Assembly (NCBI RefSeq): GCF_041146795.1
Contig: NC_135176.1
Coordinates: forward strand, 13,884,286 to 13,948,285
Length of the DNA: 64,000 bases
Direction: 5' to 3'
Origin: Maylandia zebra
Lineage: Eukaryota > Chordata > Actinopteri > Cichliformes > Cichlidae
Positions within the stretch are counted from its first letter, which is position 1. Every line of letters begins with the position of its first letter. This document shows positions 58,192-64,000 of the stretch, in pieces. The position numbers and the translations under genes are program-made. The notes below the pieces were generated by a model. That model ran no database searches. It was given only the letters and a program-made list of their open reading frames with translations, and had not been told where the DNA came from.

Positions 58192-61100
58192 CCTGGCAGC
58201 TGATGTCTGTGTCTCTTATTCTGAGAGTCTGAGTATAGGGTTGGGTTTGTTTTTTGTCTTTTAAACAAGGAGTCACACAAACAGCAATGTCTACAAACTG
58301 TTGGTGCTGCTCGACACCGTTTCCCGTCGTGCTGTTGTGGCAGCGCCGTGATGCTCATACAAAAGGGCTCAGACAGGGCAGGTCAAAGATTTTGGCTCAG
58401 AGTTGGAGGGAGCAGGCAAGAGTCCAACCTCTAAACATGACACACACAGAGTTACCGTCTGCTCAGTCTCCTGTCTGGTGATGCAAACCTGGCAAAAAGG
58501 CTCTCGGAGCTTTCACACTCACACGATGCATCAGGGCTGCCCTCCAAAAATCATCAGGGAGCTTGTGTGCTCGCAGCAGTCCTCAGACGAATTTGGGGAT
58601 GTGGCAGTTCTTGGGAAGCCCCCCCACCCTCCCACCCCAATAAAATCTCAGTGCAATAGATGCCCTCCCTGGAGAGTGGCTTCGTCCGACATAACATGCA
58701 CGGGCTCTGTATGGCTTATGTAGGGTGATAAAGCACTTGCCAGCTTGCTGTTTTCTCTTCAGCTGAGGTTTGTTGAGACTGTCTTGAGCTGAGGAGCTCC
58801 GGAACGTGCCGCAGCAATGACACAACCACAGCTACAGGCATCCTCACACCTCGCGTCGAAATCACTCATATTTCTCCCCCACCTTTTATTTTACTGTCGC
58901 AAGGTGGGTGAGCAAAAGGGAAAAAAAAAAAAAAAAAAAAAAAAAAGATCGGGCTCAATAGCTCGAATTTACATCGCCGAGGAGAAAAGTCAGATCGGGG
59001 GTAAAGACACTCAAACCCCACCAATGCATCATCACCAAGCGGCTTCACGCAGCATCCAATTGATGCAACAGCGATGGAGAAAGAAGAAGAAGGGGGGGAA
59101 AAAACCCAACAAAATCAGCAAGCACGGAGCCGGTTCATCTTTAGCTTCAGTGTGAGAAGTTGTTCACATACCGGCAGCAGCGGTAACTGTGCACGTCTCC
59201 CGTTGTTCGCCAGGATCTCAGGGTGCGCGGATTTGGGAGAAAAATGCCGGCATACTGGCCCCAAAATCAGCTGCAGCAGACATTTCAAACGCTCGGTGCC
59301 GCCTCTCGGCTCTCCAGCATCATTTGGAGACCGCCCCCCCCCCCCCCCCCCTCCTTTTTTTTCCACAGGCTTCAAAACGTTCACGACACACAAGCAGTGT
59401 GGGGGTTTGGATAGATACTCCCTCTCCCTCCCTTTCTTTCGGGTGTGATCCACATTTTTTCATCACACCGATGCGCACACATTTCATCACAAAGGCACAC
59501 ATTAGGCTATACTTACTCAACCCCCTCCCCAAACCATCTTTTTTCCCTCCATAAGGTCCAGAATTCTGTCGTCCCACCACTCCCATTATTCCTATTCTTC
59601 CTATGCAAAACATTGCCCTCCCCAATGATAGCTTGATTTGCCATCAATGACCCAATCACCAGAATTACACTCATTACTACCTCTGAGCAAACAGAGGATA
59701 GATGGTTTCTAAGTCACAATACATCACATCACGGGCATAGCACGGCAGGGCATATCAGATCATCCTGCAGCCCATCATAATGAAATGAAATGGATGTGTC
59801 ATTTTGGTGGCCAAGCAATGATAATAGCCCCTTCCAGGCTTTGTTTACCATCTAAAGTGTGATGCCATATCCTTAGAGAGGACTGTCAATCCAAAAGGCT
59901 TTACTCTGTGGTTAGTGCTCGCCCCGCTAAGTCTGCTTCACATAGCAGGACGATGTGCAAAATACCCCACATTTGTCACCATTGTCAATTTGGTTTCACA
60001 TCTAGTGTTTTGAAGCAGATCTGCAGTCCCAGAGCAGATTGCAGGGCATCCACTGCCAGCAGAATGTGACTTTGAGTTGGCAATCAGCTCTTTCTAAAGA
60101 ACCATTCAGCACAAGTTTGGACGGGGAAGTTTCCAGCTGTACAGGCAGAGAGAAAATACGAATGCTGCCCGTGGTGGCGCTTCAAAAGAGGAGAAGATTT
60201 AATTACTTCCACTTCACTGTTAAGGCGCTTATTTTCCAGGAAGCACATTATTTTTGTATAGCCAAACTTTTGCATAATCATGTCGACTTCTTTATCTTCA
60301 TCTCCCTGTAGGCTTAACCTTCCCCTTCACTCCAAATAATGGCCACTGGCATCGCCGTATTACACAGTAATGACACTGACTCAGTCTGTTCTCCACTTCA
60401 GAAGCTTACAGCGCTAAAACCTCGGGACACAACCAGCACTTGTGAGCCTCATGTTGAAGTATTTGGGTGGAGAAAGACCAAAAATGAGCACATGTGTGGT
60501 GCATCCTTATTTTTCTAGTAATGATAAGGTTATAGAATCAAATTATCAGAAAATAAGGGGATACAGTAGATGGCTTTTTTTCTTCTCAAGCTGGATTATA
60601 CAAGAGCTTCTATAATTTGAACGTCCTTGAAAAGGTAGGTTATTCATGCAACTCAGCGTAAAAACTCATCACAAAGTGTGACTTTCTGAGCTATAATCCC
60701 CTAAAATCTGCCAAACCGCACTTTGATAAGTGCTTGCAAGCATATTCCTTTAATGCTACAGAATGAAATGACCTGGACTTGCCTGTCACCCTTTTGGCTC
60801 CATTTTCACTTAAAAACAGAACAATTCGACATAACCTGGTAAATAGAGAAATAAATAAATGTGTAAATGTCTTTTTAAAGCAGGATGAAGCAAGAAAACT
60901 CGTCTCCCATGGTGGTGTTCATGTTGGTTTTGACACGCTTGAACTAAAATAGCACTAAAGAACGCTAAGAAGTGTTTGCAGGTGTGCCTCAACATGAAAT
61001 TCGCATGACGTTCTGAGAAAGCTGATGGCGTTGACCCTGTGACTTTGAAGGCATCTTGTTTCTCCTCGCGGTTTTTATTCAAAAGTAATTCAGCTCCTCG

Positions 61101-62653
61101 AAAAGAGGACAGAATTCCTTTGATATAATCCATGAAGATTCACACATGTTCGAATCTGTCTGACCTATTAGCTTCGTTTCATTCGGCCCTCGTTGTCTGT
61201 TTTTCAGAATCTAAATAGCTCACATTTCTGCAGCTCAAATGTTTGCAGCTAAACCGGGAAAACGAGAAAGAACGTCAAGGTAGATGCTGGCTTCTGTTTT
61301 GATTACAGGTAATCATTTTCTGTCAGGAGGGAGTCCAGATCTCATGCAAATGAAGGCGCACAGAGGCTGTGGAAACAACTTCCACTGGAGGCTCTGTGGG
61401 GCAGTTCAAGTGATGGAAGCGGTTCTGCCAGAGGTGGTCGAATCAACTGAATCATACTCTGGTACGCCGTTAGTTTGTTTCAGCTATCAAAATGTACGCT
61501 GCCAGTACAAATGTGCTATAAAGTAAGTCCTAGATCTGAGCATAAAAATGATGTGAAATTGCAAATGATACCCCTTGGCCTGCACTATTGTCCCTCTTTC
61601 TGCTTTTGAGTCATTGGTCACAGACTTGTCTTCACACCATGATGACGCTGCCACCTAGAGGCAACTGTGCTGGAGACTAGATGACTGTGTTTGCATGTTT
61701 TGGATGTGTTATAGCAAATAAAATGACAAATGTAATGGAATCTGTACTCAGTATTTTAGTATGATGGTGTTTAAGCAGTAATAATGAAATATGCAGCAGC
61801 CTGGCCTGTATCTTCCTCTTCTCTGCAAGCACCCCACCCCTCCTTTTTTCAGGTCTCATTCAATTTACAAAAATCTATTTTTCCCTAGGTTTTTGGTAAA
61901 CTGATTGAAGAGTAGCCAACACCACCGTTCATTCGCCTCCACACTTTAAACAGAGAGATGCACGCGGTACAACAACCAACCGCCCGTCCCCCGCTGTCAA
62001 ATCATGCATCATTAACCCCAAACTTCTGCACCACTGATGCCTGACCCCGTCAGGCTGTTTTTTGGAAAGGCTGGAATTAGACAATGGCTCACGTACAACT
62101 CACATTAGCGTTCCTGAACAACCGGATGCTTCTGCAGTCCGGCCACGTACACTCATCAGTCCTCTGCATTGAAATCTCATCAAACGCCTGATGTTTCTTT
62201 TTAGGTCACCAGTGAGAAAAAAACAACAAAAAAACAAAAAATAATAATATTTTTTTTCCCCCATCTCTCGTGAATGATGTCTCCACTCACTGCCTTTCAA
62301 TTGCAGTCCTCTCCAAACACTCAATTACATCAACGCATTAGTAATATGTTAGAAAAATATTAACCATGTTATTAAAATGGATCATCCACGGATGGCTGAG
62401 TGCTCGGGATGGTCTCTTATTATCTCTGTAAAATCCAGACATTCAGTGTGAGTCCTGCACTCGCTAAAAAAGCAGCCGAAACCCAGAACGGAGTTAAATC
62501 TGCAGCCTTGTGTAGGCTGTACATTCCAGTTCTTTATTATTAATAATTGCTTTTATTTATTTTTTTTTTTAGTGGCCTAATTAAATGTACTAAGTCATAA
62601 CTACAAACTCTAACTGCCTCATGGTTTCATGCTGTAAAGTCTTCTCCTCATAC
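58192..62653 (-). other. region between the two KCNAB3 first exons
   Basis: 4.5 kb holding the promoter of the beta-3 first exon and, further right, no coding exon that I can support. Simple runs occur at 58920-58947 (poly-A) and 59334-59351 (poly-C). A GC-rich patch near 59100-59350 could be the start site region. A CTCF-like site lies at 61648-61663. Confidence 0.5.
61648..61663 (-). promoter_or_regulatory. CTCF-like site between KCNAB3 first exons
   Basis: GCTGCCACCTAGAGGCA contains the reverse CTCF core GCCACCTAGAGG, one base off consensus. It lies between the two alternative first exons. Confidence 0.4.
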
Positions 62654-62949
62654 CTGTACGGCATTGCAGAGCGCTCAGCCTCGCACTCAGCCAGGGAGAG
62701 GCCACATTCTCTCAGGTACAGCTCCAGCCGGCGTCGCTCCACCAGTCTGTGGGCTGCCTCCAGGATCTGAGAGGCCAAGGCCTCTGACTCAGTCTTCTGT
62801 TCCGAGCTCTTGCTGCTCCGGGTCCCAGCCTTGGCCACAATACTCCCTGAGGAGGTCGACGCCTTGGGCTTCTTACTGATGCCATAGAGGTCCTCCACGG
62901 AGTATTTCCCCCCCTTACCTCCTCCGCTGCCACCACGGCTGGCAAACAT
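62654..62949 (-). CDS. kcnab3: alternative first exon of KCNAB3, Kv-beta1-like N terminus
   Basis: A 296-base coding exon starting at ATG 62949 and ending at donor CAG|GTATGAG. It ends in phase 2 (MPY plus AG), exactly like the known first exon at 57872-58191 (MKY plus AG), so both would splice to the core exon at 48707-48750 to give Arg-Asn-Leu-Gly. The isoform would be 426 aa. The last part, ELYLRECGLSLAECEAE then SAMPYR, lines up with the end of the Kv-beta1.1 first exon as I recall it (a WYLKLCDLSS-like stretch ending MPHR). An in-frame stop three codons before the ATG fixes the start. The first 50 residues are Gly, Ser and Lys rich with no acidic bulk, as a tethered inactivation particle might be. 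Assignment is by phase, position and similarity; no transcript seen. Confidence 0.8.
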
Positions 62950-63555
62950 TGTTGCCTAGATTCCAGCACCCCGACTGATGAAATGGCTCTTCGATTCTGC
63001 TTTGCTTACTTTTTCTTTCTTTTTTTTTTTGCCTGCTACATCTACTTTAAACAAAAGCTGCTTCTAAGTTTGAAACAAAATAACAAGGCAGTGCTATTTT
63101 GATGGAGTTTCATGTAGATTTGAAGCATCCGGCCCGAGGATGTGTCAGACATCAAACTGCTGGAAAGGAGAACTTAAAGCACCTGCGAAATATTTTAAAA
63201 AAAGTCTTGATTTCTCCTTTGTGGAGCCTAATTCCAAAATAAAACAAAGCCAGTTCGACATGTCAGCAGCAACACCCAGTCACAAACAATGACTCCTGCT
63301 GATGTGAGGTGCGTCTTTGAGTAAAAATGGATAGGAAAAGCAATCAGTATCTTTCTCTCTTTATCTCTCAAAGGAAGGACAGTGGGGGGATTTGTGTCGA
63401 AGCACCACCAGCTTACATTTGCTCAGATTAAGAGCGCACCCGGATGAAGTGTCTGTTCTTCTGTGACTATAATCAGCGGCGGCTGTGAGAGTTCAGCTCG
63501 CTGACCTTTTTCTTCAGATATAAATTAATAATGACTTTTTTTTTGTTTTTCATAC
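62950..63555 (-). other. upstream flank of the alternative first exon
   Basis: Holds the putative promoter of the 62654-62949 exon. A T run at about 63018-63030 is the only simple repeat. Nothing else is recognised. Confidence 0.4.
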
Positions 63556-63737
63556 CTGCGTGGCTATAATTGATCAGTTGATCTGCAGCGGCGCTGTCAT
63601 CATAACCAGCACCCTTGCTGCCATCGAGCCCTCGGTCCCTCAAACAAAGCGAGGGTGGCATCCTCTCAAAGCCTGGCTTCAGGCCACTGCTGAGCGTGAT
63701 ATTGTCGGGGTCTGGGTTAATGCGCGAGCCAAACCTC
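63556..63737 (-). other. unassigned exon-like block
   Basis: A minus-strand open frame with a good donor (CACGCAG|GTATGA at 63556/63555) and a possible acceptor (CTGTCGCAG|GAGG at 63737). It would encode about 60 residues including RINPDPDNITLSSGLKP, PPSLCLRDRGLDGSKGAG and YDDSAAADQLINYSHA. I do not recognise the family. The donor phase does not let this frame join the KCNAB3 core, and it cannot read into the 62654 exon, so it is either a 5' UTR exon of KCNAB3, an exon of a gene beyond the window, or chance. Confidence 0.3.
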
Positions 63738-64000
63738 CTGCGACAGTTTTTCACACAAACCATAAAGCAGAGCACAATGTGTGAAACCCTTTTTCACTGG
63801 AGGGGAAAGAAAAATCAGCGGCTACTGGTGCCCTGTTCATAAAAAATTAAACATAAAAAAGGGCAGGTCATCTTTTGTGCACTAAAATGAAATTGAACTG
63901 CTGAAAAGAGAAATACAGACAGACAGAAAGCGTGCAGTTTTAAAGAATGATGATGCAGATAGAGAGGATTAGTTCTCTCCATCAGCTTTTCGACAGTTTG

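Noticed and set aside
1-64000. CRISPR arrays, operons, tRNA or rRNA genes
   Set aside because: This is vertebrate DNA; no regular spacer repeats, and the only tRNA-like sequence is the SINE head at 6145.

Overview
The window is nuclear DNA of a ray-finned fish, most likely a percomorph teleost (cichlid-like by the flavour of its repeats, but I cannot name the species). The signs are compact multi-exon vertebrate genes with GT-AG introns, a fish-type beta-defensin, and repeats typical of teleosts: several Tc1-like DNA transposons, a tRNA-derived SINE, a Penelope-like element, a hAT-like element and AT/TG microsatellites. Exon coordinates below were built by hand from reading frame, splice sites and remembered family sequences. 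Nothing was aligned by computer.

Six host genes can be reconstructed. From left to right: a three-exon beta-defensin-like peptide gene (minus, 846-1422); SPAG7, an R3H-domain protein (plus, 2502-4977, 229 aa); CHRDL2, a secreted chordin-like BMP antagonist (plus, 7579-13523, 442 aa); XRRA1, a leucine-rich repeat protein (minus, 29741-35416, 17 coding exons, 611 aa); NEU3, a membrane sialidase (plus, 36336-37676, 408 aa), head to head with XRRA1; and KCNAB3, the Kv channel beta-3 subunit (minus, 43858-58191, 14 coding exons, 434 aa), with a second, previously easy-to-miss alternative first exon at 62654-62949 that would give a 426-aa isoform.

The layout has three parts. Positions 1-14500 hold three close-packed genes. 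Positions 14500-29700 hold no host gene that I can find and are filled with decayed Tc1-like transposons, a 3.5 kb hAT-like element (21126-24644) that carries a young-looking LTR retrotransposon inside it (22736-24317), and a small Penelope-like insertion (27281-28225) with a clear 14-bp target duplication. Positions 29700-64000 hold XRRA1, NEU3 and KCNAB3, the last with very long 5' introns.

The genes do not form a pathway. They are a syntenic block: CHRDL2, XRRA1 and NEU3 lie together on human 11q13.4, while SPAG7 and KCNAB3 lie on human 17p13, so this fish segment joins the two. XRRA1 and NEU3 share a short divergent promoter region with a consensus CTCF site at 35547-35560. The most interesting items are the alternative Kv-beta1-like N terminus of KCNAB3, the unassigned exon-like block at 63556-63737, the defensin hidden in three tiny exons, a 50-bp-arm hairpin inside the hAT-like element, and a 38-bp perfect palindrome in a KCNAB3 intron.
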